A stretch of 64,000 bases of DNA from positions 744,001 through 808,000 of the forward strand of contig JAUIRK010001034.1 in the NCBI GenBank assembly GCA_030549495.1, read 5' to 3'. Below are positions 14,301-29,445 of this stretch, one piece after another. This stretch comes from Nectonema munidae (taxonomy: Eukaryota > Nematomorpha > Nectonematoida > Nectonematidae). The position numbers were made by a program, and so were the translations under genes. The notes under the pieces are model-generated. The model saw nothing but the letters and a program-made list of their open reading frames with translations. It was not told where the DNA came from and searched no databases. Position 1 is the first letter of the stretch. Each line of letters starts with the position of its first letter.

Positions 14301-17300
14301 AACACAGGCTGGCACAAACAGGGAACACTTAAACACATGCAAGCTCAAACAGGGAGCACTTAAACAGATTCAGCACAAAAAGGGAACAGTTTAACACAGA
14401 CAAGCACCAACAGAGGGCACTCAAACACAGGAAGCACATATAGGCAAAAACAGGGAGCACTCAAACAAAGGCAGGAACAAACGACGAGCACTCAATCAAC
14501 AAGGAGCACCCAAACACGGTCAGGCACAAACAAGAGGTACTTAAACACAGGTAGGACATAAACAATAAGCAAGAAGAAACAGGGACCACTTAAACACAGG
14601 CAGGCACTCAAATAGGGAGAACCAAACATACGCAAGCACAAACAAGGTGGAATTAAACACAGGCAGGCACAAACAACGAGCACTTATACATAGGCAGCCG
14701 CAAACAGGTAACACTCAAACGCAGGCAGTTACAAACAGAGAGCACTCAAACACAGGCATTAACAAACAACGAGCACTAAATCAACCGGGGGCATCCAAAC
14801 ACAGTCAGACACAAACAACGAGGGCAAGGAGAATAGGGAGCACTTAAACACAGGCAGGCACTCAAACACAGCGAGCACAAGACACAGGCAGGCACAAACA
14901 GGTTGACTTAACCACATCCAAGCACTTAAACAGATTTAAGCACAAAAAGGGAACACTTAAACACAGGCAAGTACCAACAGAGGGCACTCAAACACACACA
15001 GGCAAAATAGGGAGCACTCAAACACAGGCAGGAACAAACAACGAGCACTCTATCAACAGGGAGCACCCAAACACAGGCAGGCACAAACAAGGAGCACTTA
15101 AACACAGGTAGGACTTAAACAATAGTCACGCAGAAACAAAGAGTACTTAAACACAGGCAGACACTCAAACATGGAGAACCCAACACACACAGACACAAAT
15201 AGGGTTGACTTAAACACAGGCAGGCACAAACAGGGTGGACTTAACCACATGCAAGCACTTAAACAGATTTAGGCACAAAAAGGGAACACTTAAACACAGG
15301 CAAGTACAACAGAGGGCACTCAAACACACACAGGCAAAATAGGGAGCACTCAAACACAGGCAGAAACAACAACGAGCACTCTATCAACAGGGAACACCCA
15401 AATACAGGCAGGCACAAACAAGGAGCACTTAAACACAGGTAGGACTTAAACAATAGTCAAGCAGAAATATGGAGCACTTAAACACAGGCAGGCACTCAAA
15501 CAGGGGAAACAAACACACGCAGGCACAAACAGGGAGCACTTAAACAGAGGACAGGCACAAAAAGGGAGCACTTTAACACAGGCAAACACCAACAGGGGAC
15601 ATTCAAACACAAGCAGGCATAAACAGGAGGCACTCAAACATGGGGCACTATAACACAGGCAGACACAAACACGGAGCACTCAAACGCAGGCAAGTTCAAA
15701 CAAGGGCTCAAACAGGGAAAACCCAACCCATGCAGGTACAAACAGGGTGGACTTAAACACAGGTAGGCACAAAAAGGGAGCACAACAGATTTAGGCTCAA
15801 AAAGGGAGTACTTTAATACAGGCAAGCACCAACAAGGGGCATTCAAACAAAGGAAGGCACAAGCAGGCAAAAACAAGAGGGATCAAACATGGGACACTAT
15901 AACACAGGCAGACACAAATAAGGAGCACTCAAACATAAGCAGGTTCAAACAGGGAGCACTCAAACACAGGCAGGCACAAACAGGGAGCACTCAAATACAG
16001 GCAGGCACAAACAGGGAGGATTTAAACACAGGCAGGCACAAACAGGGAAAACTTAAACACATGAAAGCACAAACAGGTAGCACTTAAACAGATTCAGGCA
16101 GAAAAAGGGAGCACTTTAAAACAGATAAACACCTACAGGGGCCACACAAACACAGGAACGCACAAACAAGGAGGACACAAACACAGGCAGGCACTCAAAC
16201 ACAGGCAGGCAGAAATATGGGGCACTCAAGCACAGACAGACACAAAAAGGTAGCACTCAAACAACAGGAGGCACTCAAACAGAGGCAGGCACAAACATGG
16301 GTCACTATAACACAGGCAGACACATACAAGGAGCACTCAAACACAGGAAGGCTCAAACAGAGACCACTCAAACACAGGCAGGCACAAACAGGGTTAACTT
16401 AAACAAAGGCAGACACAAAAAGGGAGCACTTTAACACAGGCAAACACCAACAGGGGGCATTCAAACACAAGCAGGCATAAACAGGAGGCACTCAAACATG
16501 GGGCACTATAACACAGGCAGACACAAACAAGGAGCACTCAAACACAGGCAGGCTCAAAAAGGGAGCACTCAAACACAGGTAGGCACAAACAGGGAGGACT
16601 TAAACACAGGCTGGCACAAACAGGGAACACTTAAACACATGCAAGCTCAAACAGGGAGCACTTAAACAGATTCAGCACAAAAAGGGAACAGTTTAACACA
16701 GACAAGCACCAACAGAGGGCACTCAAACACAGGAAGCACATACAGGCAAAAACAGGGAGCACTCAAACAAAGGCAGGAACAAACGACGAGCACTCAATCA
16801 ACAAGGAGCACCCAAACACGGTCAGGCACAAACAAGAGGTACTTAAACACAGGTAGGACATAAACAATAAGCAAGAAGAAACAGGGACCACTTAAACACA
16901 GGCAGGCACTCAAATAGGGAGAACCAAACATACGCAAGCACAAACAAGGTGGAATTAAACACAGGCAGGCACAAACAACGAGCACTTATACATAGGCAGG
17001 CGCAAACAGGTAACACTCAAACGCAGGCAGTTACAAACAGAGAGCACTCAAACACAGGCATTAACAAGCAACGAGCACTAAATCAACCGGGGGCATCCAA
17101 ACACAGTCAGACACAAACAACGAGGGCAAGGAGAAAAGGGAGCACTTAAACACAGGCAGGCACTCAAACACAGCGAGCACAAGACACAGGCAGGCACAAA
17201 CAGGGTTGACTTAACCACTTCCAAGCACTTAAACAGATTTAAGCACAAAAAGGGAACACTTAAACACAGGCAAGTACCAACAGAGGGCACTCAAACACAC

Positions 17301-19572
17301 ACAGGCAAAATAGGGAGCAATCAAACACAGGCAGGAACAAACAACGATCACTCTATCAACAGGGAGCACCCAAACACAGGCAGGCACAAACAAGGAGCAC
17401 TTAAACACAGGTAGGACTTAAACAATAGTCACGCAGAAACAAAGAGTACTTAAACACAGGCAGACACTCAAACATGGAGAACCCAACACACACAGACACA
17501 AATAGGGTTGACTTAAACACAGGCAGGCACAAACAGGGTGGACTTAACCACATGCAAGCACTTAAACAGATTTAAGCACAAAAAGGGAACACTTAAACAC
17601 AGGCAAGTATCAACAGAGGGCACTCAAACACACACAGGCAAAATAGGGAGCACTCAAACACAGGCAGAAACAACAACGAGCACTCTATCAACAGGAAACA
17701 CCCAAATACAGGCAGGCACAAACAAGGAGCACTTAAACACAGGTAGGACTTAAACAATAGTCAAGCAGAAATATGGAGCACTTAAACACAGGCAGGCACT
17801 CAAACAAGGGAAACAAACACACGCAGGCACAAACAGGGAGCACTTAAACAGAGACAGGCACAAAAAGGGAGCACTTTAACACAGGCAAACACCAACAGGG
17901 GACATTCAAACACAAGCAGGCATAAACAGGAGGCACTCAAACATGGGGCACTATAACACAGGCAGACACAAACACGGAGCACTCAAACGCATGCAAGTTC
18001 AAACAAGGGCTCAAACAGGGAAAACCCAACCCATGCAGGTACAAACAGGGTGGACTTAAACACAGGTAGGCACAAAAAGGGAGCACAACAGATTTAGGCT
18101 CAAAAAGGGAGTACTTTAATATAGGCAAGCACCAACAAGGGGCATTCAAACAAAGGAAGGCACAAGCAGGCAAAAACAAGAAGGATCAAACATGGGACAC
18201 TATAACACAGGCAGACACAAATAAGGAGCACTCAAACATAAGCAGGTTCAAACAGGGAGCACTCAAACACAGGCAGGCACAAACAGGGAGCACTCAAATA
18301 CAGGCAGGCACAAACAGGGAGGATTTAAACACAGGCAGGCACAAACAGGGAAAACTTAAACACATGAAAGCACAAATAGGTAGCACTTAAACAGATTCAG
18401 GCAGAAAAAGGGAGCACTTTAAAACAGATAAACACCTACAGGGGCCACACAAACACAGGAACGCACAAACAAGGAGGACACAAACACAGGCAGGCACTCA
18501 AACACAGGCAGGCAGAAATATGGGGCACTCAAGCACAGACAGACACAAAAAGGTAGCACTCAAACAACAGGAGGCACTCAAACAGAGGCAGGCACAAACA
18601 TGGGTCACTATAACACAGGCAGACACATACAAGGAGCACTCAAACACAGGAAGGCTCAAACAGAGACCACTCAAACACAGGCAGGCACAAACAGGGTTAA
18701 CTTAAACAAAGGCAGACACAAAAAGGGAGCACTTTAACACAGGCAAACACCAACAGGGGGCATTCAAACACAAGCAGGCATAAACAGGAGGCACTCAAAC
18801 ATGGGGCACTATAACACAGGCAGACACAAACAAGGAGCACTCAAACACAGGCAGGCTCAAAAAGGGAGCACTCAAACACAGGTAGGCACAAACAGGGAGG
18901 ACTTAAACACAGGCTGGCACAAACAGGGAACACTTAAACACATGCAAGCTCAAACAGGGAGCACTTAAACAGATTCAGCACAAAAAGGGAACAGTTTAAC
19001 ACAGACAAGCACCAACAGAGGGCACTCAAACACAGGAAGCACATACAGGCAAAAACAGGGAGCACTCAAACAAAGGCAGGAACAAACGACGAGCACTCAA
19101 TCAACAAGGAGCACCCAAACACGGTCAGGCACAAACAAGAGGTACTTAAACACAGGTAGGACATAAACAATAAGCAAGAAGAAACAGGGACCACTTAAAC
19201 ACAGGCAGGCACTCAAATAGGGAGAACCAAACATACGCAAGCACAAACAAGGTGGAATTAAACACAGGCAGGCACAAACAACGAGCACTTATACATAGGC
19301 AGGCGCAAACAGGTAACACTCAAACGCAGGCAGTTACAAACAGAGAGCACTCAAACACAGGCATTAACAAGCAACTAGCACTAAATCAACCGGGGGCATC
19401 CAAACACAGTCAGACACAAACAACGAGGGCAAGGAGAAAAGGGAGCACTTAAACACAGGCAGGCACTCAAGCACAGCGAGCACAAGACACAGGCAGGCAC
19501 AAACAGGGTTGACTTAACCACATCCAAGCACTCAAACAGATTTAAGCACAAAAAGGGAACACTTAAACACAG
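8383..19572 (+). repeat. 2.30-kb HOR block, four copies plus a partial
   Basis: Taking GGTGGACTTAACCACATG as the phase marker, units begin at about 8,383, 10,633, 12,933, 15,234 and 17,536. Lengths are about 2,250, 2,300, 2,301 and 2,302 bp, and the last unit breaks off near 19,572. Units are nearly identical, with single-base and few-base differences. Each has roughly 74 monomer equivalents in the same order of variants, so homogenisation acts on the 2.3-kb unit rather than on the 31-mer. The first unit contains a poor-looking patch at about 8,600-8,675. Confidence 0.85.
8600..8675. other. Degraded patch in first 2.3-kb unit
   Basis: Compared with the same place in the next unit (about 10,900-10,980), this patch has several C-to-A-like changes, runs of A and G, and a CCCGGGC not found in other copies. 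Such clustered damage inside otherwise near-identical copies looks more like low consensus quality than evolution, but that cannot be proved from the sequence. Confidence 0.5.
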
Positions 19573-21590
19573 GCAGGTTCAAACAGGGAGCACTCAAACA
19601 CAGGCAGGCACAAACAGGGAACACTCAAACACAGGCAGGCCCAAACAGGGAGGATTTAAACACAGGCAGGCACAAACAGGGAAAACTTAAACACATGCAA
19701 GCACAAACAGGTAGCACTTAAACAGATTCAGGCATAAAAAGAGAGCAATTTAAAACAGGTAAACACATACAGGTGCCACTAAAACTCAGGAAAGCACAAA
19801 CAAGGAGGACACAAACACAGGCAGGCACAAACAGAAGGCACTCAAACAACAGGAGGCACTCAAACAGAGGCAGGCATAAACATGGGGCACTATAAAACAG
19901 GCAGACACAAACAAGGAGCACTCAAACACAGGCAGGCTCAAAAAGGGAGCACTCAAACACAGGTAGGCAAAAACAAGGTGGACTTAAACACAGACTGGCA
20001 CAAACAGCGAGCACTTAGACACAGACAGGCGCAAACAGGTAACACTCAAACGCAGGCAGTTACAAACAGAGAGCACTCAAACACAGGCATTAACAAACAA
20101 CGAGCACTAAATCAACAGGGAGCATTCAAACACATTCAGACAAAAACAACGAGGGCAAGGAGAAAAGGGAGCACTTAAACACAGGCAGACACTCAAACAC
20201 AGCAAACAGCCGAAACAGGCAGGCACAATCAGGGTTGACTTAACCATATGCAAGCACTTAAACAGATTTAGGCACAAAAAGGGAACACTTAAACACAGGC
20301 AAGTACCAACAGAGCGCACTCAAACACACACAGGCAAAATAGGGAGCACTCAAACACATGCAGGAACAAACATCGAGCACTCTATCAACAGGGAGCACTC
20401 AAACACAGGCAGGCACATACAAGGAGCACTTAAACACAGGTAGGACTTAAACAATAGTCAAGCAGTAACAAGGAGCACTTAAACACAGGCAGGCACTCAA
20501 ACAGGGAGAACCCAACACACGCAGGTACAAACAGAGTGGACTTAAACACAGGCAGGAACAAACAGGGAGCAATTAAACAGATTCAGGCTGAAAAAGTGAG
20601 TACTTTAACACAGTCAAGCACCAACAAAGGGGCATTCAAACACAAGAAGGCACAAGCAGGGAAAAACAAGAGGCACTCAAATATGGGGCAGTATAACACA
20701 GGCAGACACAAATAGGGAGCGCTCAAACACAGGTAGGCACAAACAGGAGGACTTAAACACAGGCTGGCACAAACAGGGAACATTTAAACAGATACAATCT
20801 CAAACAGGGAGCACTTAAACAGATTCAGGCACAATAAGAGAGCACTTTAACACAGGCAAGCACCAACAGAGGCCACTCAAACACAGGAAGGCACAAACAG
20901 GAAGCACATACAGGCAAAAACAGGTGGCACTCAAACACAGGCAGGAATAAATGACGAGCACTCAATCAACAGGGATCACCCAAACACGGTTAGGCACAAA
21001 CAAGCAGCACTTAAACACAGTTAGGACTTAAACAATAAGCAAGCAGAAACAGGGAGCACTTAAACACAGGCAAGCTCAAACACGGAGAACCCAACATACG
21101 CAAGCACAAACAAGGTAAAATTAAACACAGGCAGGCACAAACAGGTAGCACTTAAACAGAGACAGGCACAAAAAGGGACCACTTTAACACAAGTAAGCAC
21201 CAACAGGGGGCATTCAAACACAGGAAGGCAAAAACAGGAGGCACTCAAACATGGGGCACTATAACACAGGCAAACACAAACAAGTAGCACTCAAACACAG
21301 ATAGGCTCAAACAGGGAGCACACATAGGGAAAACTTAAACACAGTGAGGCACAAACAAGGGAAACTTAAACACATGCAAGCATAAACAGGGAGCACTTAA
21401 ATAGATTCAGGCACAAAAAGGGAACACTTTAACACAGACAAGCACCAACAGAGGGCACTCAAACATAGGAAGGCACAAACAGGGAACACCCAAAAACAGG
21501 AAGGCATAAACAAGGAGAACTTAAGCACAGGTAGGACTTAAATAATAGGCAAGCAGAAACAGGGAGCACTAAACACAGGCAGACACAGTC
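19573..21590 (+). repeat. Satellite segment left of island 2
   Basis: The 2.3-kb HOR phase breaks at about 19,573, where CACAGGCAGGTTC replaces CACAGGCAAGTACC. The sequence then follows the segment at about 4,350-6,214. The same breakpoint occurs at about 27,433. Shared private breakpoints show that this segment and its 27,433-29,445 counterpart descend from one duplication. Confidence 0.8.
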
Positions 21591-22822
21591 AGAAAGGGGG
21601 CGGGGAAAAATAGGGAATTTAAATGGGGTGAATAGCCCTTACAAGGGGGAGAACAAAAGAAAAAAACGAGATTTCAAGGGCTTTAAAAAGTCTTTCAATT
21701 GTTTATGCCGATCTGTAGCCACTAAATACCAGTTCAAACCTTATAGTTTGAACCCAAAAGTGGGATTGGGGAGGTTTCAATCACCGAAACCTGTCTTTCA
21801 CACAGTGTATGCTATGTGATAATGATCAAATACAAGAGAACTTATAATTTCTAGAAATATATATTTTAATTCATATTTTGAATAAAGAGCATTGTTAAAA
21901 ACAAAAGAGAATGAAATAGGCTTTTTAATTTTAAAGAAATTAAAAATTTTACTAAATATTTTTGAAAAATTGAAATATATTTTAAATATTTTATAAATTT
22001 GTTCGCATGGACATTTTTCACATCGAGTTAACAAAAATAAAGAGCAAATTTTCACTTTTCAAAACTGAAGGCTTTACTTTTGCAACTTATTTTATACCAA
22101 CCCTTCTCGAGAAATTTCTTGAGTAAAAAGAAAGAAAGAAAGAAAGAAAGAAAAGAAATTCTTGAGAAAGACCCTTCTCAAGCTTTAATGATTCTTGAGT
22201 GTGCTCAACTACTGAATACTACTGTAATTTTTTATTCTAAATTGTACATTTTTTCCAATAAATTCTTTCTTTCAAGAAAGATAATTAGTTTGTTTGTTAC
22301 TATTTTAAATTTATATTTTTAATAAAACGGTTCTTGTTTTTATTTTATTAGTATTAATATTCTGATTACTATAAAAGATAACCACTATAGATAATTTTTA
22401 AATATGTAAGGTGTTAATAATAGTCTATATTCTTTAAACTAAGTTATTTAGTTAAAAAATTTTTTCTTAATTGTATTAATTTAAAATTTTAATTAAGTTT
22501 TAAAAGATTTCATTAGATTTGTACAAATTTATTTTTAATTTAAATAAACATCTATCTACTTTTGATTAAGATTTTATATAGTTAACGATAAATTATTCTC
22601 ATTTTATTTTATATTGTCCAGTAATTTGGATGATAATCTAATTTGCTATTTCATTTATTATGTAAATTATCATATCTTTGCGTGTAAAATTTATCTTTAT
22701 ATCTACTAATGATCCTTCTGTGGGATATGAATAATTATTAGGTGTACCAATAATGTTTACAGTGTAACAATTTACGGGAGGTACCCATAATCTTTTCACT
22801 ACGAATAATCTTTGAATAAACA
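21591..22822. other. AT-rich island, copy 2
   Basis: Nearly identical to copy 1, with the same edges and hairpins (first hairpin 21,732-21,753 with loop CTTATA). It shares with copy 3 differences from copy 1, such as GTGGGATTGG for GTGGAATTGG and TTGTCCAGTAAT for TTGTAGATTAAT. The AAAG tract (about 22,124-22,159) is longer than in copy 1. Short open frames here, one running through the AAAG tract, have no recognisable domain and change length with the microsatellite, so no gene is called. Confidence 0.85.
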
Positions 22823-23560
22823 TGCAGGCGACACCTAAACACATGCAGGCACAAATAAAGCAATTAAACAGATTCAGTCACAAAAAGGTTGCACTTAACA
22901 CAAACAAGCATCAACAGGGGGCACTCAAACACAGGCAGGCACAAACAGGGAGCACTTAAACAACATCAGGCACCAACAGGGAGCACTTAAACAGATTCAG
23001 GCACAAAAAGGGAGCACTTTAACACAGGCAAGTACCAACAGAGGGCACTCAAACAACACAGGCAAAATAGGGAGCAATCAAACACAGGCAGGAACAAACA
23101 ACGAGGCACTCTATCAACAGGGAGCACCCAAACACAGGCAGGCACAAACAAGGAGCACTTAAACAATAGTCAAGCAGAAACAAAGGGAGCACTAAACACA
23201 GGCACTTCAAACAGGGAGGACTTAAACACAGGCAGGCACAAACAGGGTGGACTTAACCACATGCAAGCACAAAAGCACTTAAACAGATTTAAGCACAAAA
23301 AGGGAACACTTAAACACAGGCAAGTACCAACAGAGGGCACTCAAACACAACAACAGGCAAAATAGGGAGCACTCAAACACAGGCAGAGGAACAAACAACG
23401 AGCACTCTATCAACAGGGAACACCCAAATACAGGCAGGCACAAACAAGGAGCACTTAAACACAGGTAGGACTTAAACAATAAGAGACAAGCAGAAAGAAG
23501 GAGCACTTAAAACACAGGCAAAGGCACTAAACAGGCAAAGGAGCACTCAAACGAGGAATT
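22823..23560 (+). repeat. Scrambled satellite at duplication junction
   Basis: Right of island 2 the satellite resembles the flanks of islands 1 and 3 to about 22,990. It then switches among pieces of HOR sequence with odd small insertions (CAACAACAGG, GGCAGAGGAAC, GAGACAAGC, AACGAGGAATTTC) and a missing ~260 bp relative to 15,450-15,700. It lies exactly at the join between the two copies of the 7.86-kb block. Confidence 0.65.
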
Positions 23561-26500
23561 TCAAACAGGGAAAACCCAACCCATGCAGGTACAAACAGGA
23601 TGGACTTAACCACAGGTAGGCACAAAAAGGGAGCACAACAGATTTAGGCTCAAAAAGGGAGTACTTTAATACAGGCAAGCACCAACAAAGGGCATTCAAA
23701 CAAAGGAAGGCACAAGCAGGCAAAAACAAGAGGGATCAAACATGGGACACTATAACACAGGCAGACACAAATAAGGAGCACTCAAACATAAGCAGGTTCA
23801 AACAGGGAGCACTCAAACACAGGCAGGCACAAACAGGGAGCACTCAAATACAGGCAGGCACAAACAGGGAGGATTTAAACACAGGCAGGCACAAACAGGG
23901 AAAACTTAAACACATGAAAGCACAAACAGGTAGCACTTAAACAGATTCAGGCAGAAAAAGGGAGCACTTTAAAACAGATAAACACCTACAGGGGCCACAC
24001 AAACACAGGAACGCACAAACAAGGAGGACACAAACACAGGCAGGCACTCAAACACAGGCAGGCAGAAATATGGGTCACTCAAGCACAGACAGACACAAAA
24101 AGGTAGCACTCAAACAACAGGAGGCACTCAAACAGAGGCAGGCACAAACATGGGTCACTATAACACAGGCAGACACATACAAGGAGCACTCAAACACAGG
24201 AAGGCTCAAACAGAGACCACTCAAACACAGGCAGGCACAAACAGGGTTAACTTAAACAAAGGCAGACACAAAAAGGGAGCACTTTAACACAGGCAAACAC
24301 CAACAGGGGGCATTCAAACACAAGCAGGCATAAACAGAAGGCACTCAAACATGGGGCACTATAACACAGGCGGACACAAACAAGGAGCACTCAAACACAG
24401 GCAGGCTCAAAAAGGGAGCACTCAAACACAGGTAGGCACAAACAGGGAGGACTTAAACACAGGCTGGCACAAATAGGGAACACTTAAACACATGCAAGCT
24501 CAAACAGGGAGCACTTAAACAGATTCAGCACAAAAAGGGAACAGTTTAACACAGACAAGCACCAACAGAGGGCACTCAAACACAGGAAGCACATACAGGC
24601 AAAAACAGGGAGCACTCAAACAAAGGCAGGAACAAACGACGAGCTCTCAATCAACAAGTAGCACCCAAATACGGTCAGGCACAAACAAGAGGTACATAAA
24701 CACAGGTAGGACATAAACAATAAGCAAGAAGAAACAGGGACCACTTAAACACAGGCAGGCACTCAAATAGGGAGAACCAAACATACGCAAGCACAAACAA
24801 GGTGGAATTAAACACAGGCAGGCACAAACAACGAGCACTTATACATAGGCAGGCGCAAACAGGTAACACTCAAACGCAGGCAGTTACAAACAGAGAGCAC
24901 TCAAACACAGGCATTAACAAGCACACGGAGCACTAAATCAACAGGGGGCATCCAAACACAGTCAGACACAAACAACGAGGGCAAGGAAAAAGGGAGCACT
25001 TAAACACAGGCAGGCACTCAAACACAGCGAGCACAAGACACAGGCAGGCACAAACAGGGTTGACTTAACCACTTCCAAGCACTTAAACAGATTTAAGCAC
25101 AAAAAGGGAACACTTAAACACAGGCAAGTACCAACAGAGGGCACTCAAACACACACAGGCAAAATAGGGAGCAATCAAACACAGGCAGGAACAAACAACG
25201 ATCACTCTATCAACAGGGAGCACCCAAACACAGGCAGGCACAAACAAGGAGCACTTAAACACAGGTAGGACTTAAACAATAGTCACGCAGAAACAAAGAG
25301 TACTTAAACAGAGGCAGACACTCAAACATGGAGAACCCAACACACACAGACACAAATAGGGTTGACTTAAACACAGGTAGGCACAAACAGGGTAGACTTA
25401 ACCACATGCAAGCACTTAAACAGATTTAGGCACAAAAAGGGAACACTTAAACACAGGCAAGTACTCAACAGAGGGCACTCAAACACACACAGGCAAAATA
25501 GGGAGCACTCAAACAGGGCAGGCAGAAACAACAACAGGAGCACTCTATCAACAGGGAACACCCAAATACAGGCAGGCACAAACAAGGAGCACTTAAACAC
25601 AGGTAGGACTTAAACAATAGTCAAGCAGAAATATGGAGCACTTAAACACAGGCAGGCACTCAAACAAGGGAAACAAACACACGCAGGCACAAACAGGGAG
25701 CACTTAAACAGAGACAGGCACAAAAAGGGAGCACTTTAACACAGGCAAACACCAACAGGGGGCATTCAAACACAAGCAGGCATAAACAGGAGGCACTCAA
25801 ACATGGGGCACTATAACACAGGCAGACACAAACACGGAGCACTCAAACGCAGGCAAGTTCAAACAAGGGCTCAAACAGGGAAAACCCAACCCATGCAGGT
25901 ACAAACAGGGTGGACTTAAACACAGGTAGGCACAAAAAGGGAGCACAACAGATTTAGGCTCAAAAAGGGAGTACTTTAATACAGGCAAGCACCAACAAGG
26001 GGCATTCAAACAAAGGAAGGCACAAGCAGGCAAAAACAAGAGGGATCAAACATGGGACACTATAACACAGGCAGACACAAATAAGGAGCACTCAAACATA
26101 AGCAGGTTCAAACAGGGAGCACTCAAACACAGGCAGGCACAAACAGGGAGCACTCAAATACAGGCAGGCACAAACAGGGAGGATTTAAACACAGGCAGGC
26201 ACAAACAGGGAAAACTTAAACACATGAAAGCACAAACAGGTAGCACTTAAACAGATTCAGGCAGAAAAAGGGAGCACTTTAAAACAGATAAACACCTACA
26301 GGGGCCACACAAACACAGGAACGCACAAACAAGGAGGACACAAACACAGGCAGGCACTCAAACACAGGCAGGCAGAAATATGGGGCACTCAAGCACAGAC
26401 AGACACAAAAAGGTAGCACTCAAACAACAGGAGGCACTCAAACAGAGGCAGGCACAAACATGGGTCACTATAACACAGGCAGACACATACAAGGAGCACT

Positions 26501-27432
26501 CAAACACAGGAAGGCTCAAACAGAGACCACTCAAACACAGGCAGGCACAAACAGGGTTAACTTAAACAAAGGCAGACACAAAAAGGGAGCACTTTAACAC
26601 AGGCAAACACCAACAGGGGGCATTCAAACACAAGCAGGCATAAACAGGAGGCACTCAAACATGGGGCACTATAACACAGGCAGACACAAACAAGGAGCAC
26701 TCAAACACAGGCAGGCTCAAAAAGGGAGCACTCAAACACAGGTAGGCACAAACAGGGAGGACTTAAACACAGGCTGGCACAAACAGGGAACATTTAAACA
26801 CATGCAAGCTCAAACAGGGAGCACTTAAACAGATTCAGCACAAAAAGGGAACAGTTTAACACAGACAAGCACCAACAGAGGGCACTCAAACACAGGAAGC
26901 ACATACAGGCAAAAACAGGGAGCACTCAAACAAAGGCAGGAACAAACGACGAGCACTCAATCAACAAGGAGCACCCAAACACGGTCAGGCACAAACAAGA
27001 GGTACTTAAACACAGGTAGGACATAAACAATAAGCAAGAAGAAACAGGGACCACTTAAACACAGGAAGGCACTCAAATAGGGAGAACCAAACATACGCAA
27101 GCACAAACAAGGTGGAATTAAACACAGGCAGGCACAAACAACGAGCACTTATACATAGGCAGGCGCAAACAGGTAACACTCAAACGCAGGCAGTTACAAA
27201 CAGAGAGCACTCAAACACAGGCATTAACAAGCAACTAGCACTAAATCAACCGGGGGCATCCAAACACAGTCAGACACAAACAACGAGGGCAAGGAGAAAA
27301 GGGAGCACTTAAACACAGGCAGGCACTCAAGCACAGCGAGCACAAGACACAGGCAGGCACAAACAGGGTTGACTTAACCACATCCAAGCACTCAAACAGA
27401 TTTAAGCACAAAAAGGGAACACTTAAACACAG
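23560..27432 (+). repeat. 2.30-kb HOR block, second set
   Basis: Matches 15,707-19,572 at an offset of 7,853-7,860 (16,217 with 24,070; 18,520 with 26,380; 19,097 with 26,957). A private variant, GCAACTAGCAC for GCAACGAGCAC, appears only at about 19,370 and 27,230. Small unusual indels occur here, such as GCACACGGAGC near 24,930 and CAGGGCAGGCAG near 25,513. Confidence 0.85.
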
Positions 27433-29445
27433 GCAGGTTCAAACAGGGAGCACTCAAACACAGGCAGGCCCAAACAGGGAACACTCAAACACAGGAGGCA
27501 AACAGGAGGATTTAAACACAGGCAGGCACAAACAGGGAAAACTTAAACACATGCAAGCACAAACAGGTAGCACTTAAACAGATTCAGGCATAAAAAGAGA
27601 GCAATTTAAAACAGGTAAACACATACAGGTGCCACTAAAACTCAGGAAAGCACAAACAAGGAGGACACAAACACAGGCAGGCACAAACAGAAGGCACTCA
27701 AACAACAGGAGGCACTCAAACAGAGGCAGGCATAAACATGGGGCACTATAAAACAGGCAGACACAAACAAGGAGCACTCAAACACAGGCAGGCTCAAAAA
27801 GGGAGCACTCAAACACAGGTAGGCAAAAACAAGGTGGACTTAAACACAGACTGGCACAAACAGCGAGCACTTAGACACAGACAGGCGCAAACAGGTAACA
27901 CTCAAACGCAGGCAGTTACAAACAGAGAGCACTCAAACACAGGCATTAACAAACAACGAGCACTAAATCAACAGGGAGCATTCAAACACATTCAGACAAA
28001 AACAACGAGGGCAAGGAGAAAAGGGAGCACTTAAACACAGGCAGACACTCAAACACAGCAAACAGCCGAAACAGGCAGGCACAATCAGGGTTGACTTAAC
28101 CATATGCAAGCACTTAAACAGATTTAGGCACAAAAAGGGAACACTTAAACACAGGCAAGTACCAACAGAGCGCACTCAAACACACACAGGCAAAATAGGG
28201 AGCACTCAAACACATGCAGGAACAAACATCGAGCACTCTATCAACAGGGAGCACTCAAACACAGGCAGGCACATACAAGGAGCACTTAAACACAGGTAGG
28301 ACTTAAACAATAGTCAAGCAGTAACAAGGAGCACTTAAACACAGGCAGGCACTCAAACAGGGAGAACCCAACACACGCAGGTACAAACAGAGTGGACTTA
28401 AACACAGGCAGGAACAAACAGGGAGCAATTAAACAGATTCAGGCTGAAAAAGTGAGTACTTTAACACAGTCAAGCACCAACAAAGGGGCATTCAAACACA
28501 AGAAGGCACAAGCAGGGAAAAACAAGAGGCACTCAAATATGGGGCAGTATAACACAGGCAGACACAAATAGGGAGCACTCAAACACAGGTAGGCACAAAC
28601 AGGAGGACTTAAACACAGGCTGGCACAAACAGGGAACATTTAAACAGATACAATCTCAAACAGGGAGCACTTAAACAGATTCAGGCACAATAAGAGAGCA
28701 CTTTAACACAGGCAAGCACCAACAGAGGCCACTCAAACACAGGAAGGCACAAACAGGAAGCACATACAGGCAAAAACAGGTGGCACTCAAACACAGGCAG
28801 GAATAAATGACGAGCACTCAATCAACAGGGATCACCCAAACACGGTTAGGCACAAACAAGCAGCACTTAAACACAGGTAGGACTTAAACAATAAGCAAAC
28901 AGAAACAGGGAGCACTTAAACACAGGCAAGCTCAAACACGGAGAACCCAACATACGCAAGCACAAACAAGGTAAAATTAAACACAGGCAGGCACAAACAG
29001 GTAGCACTTAAACAGAGACAGGCACAAAAAGGGACCACTTTAACACAAGTAAGCACCAACAGGGGGCATTCAAACACAGGAAGGCAAAAACAGGAGGCAC
29101 TCAAACATGGGGCACTATAACACAGGCAAACACAAACAAGTAGCACTCAAACACAGGTAGGCTCAAACAGGGAGCACACATAGGGAAAACTTAAACACAG
29201 TGAGGCACAAACAAGGGAAACTTAAACACATGCAAGCATAAACAGGGAGCACTTAAATAGATTCAGGCACAAAAAGGGAACACTTTAACACAGACAAGCA
29301 CCAACAGAGGGCACTCAAACATAGGAAGGCACAAACAGGGAACACCCAAAAACAGGAAGGCATAAACAAGGAGAACTTAAGCACAGGTAGGACTTAAATA
29401 ATAGGCAAGCAGAAACAGGGAGCACTAAACACAGGCAGACACAGT
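27433..29445 (+). repeat. Satellite segment left of island 3
   Basis: Copy of 19,573-21,590 at an offset of about 7,856, sharing its breakpoint and monomer order. A small compressed stretch near 27,490-27,510 (GGAGGCAAACAGGAGG) is shorter than its partner. Confidence 0.8.
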
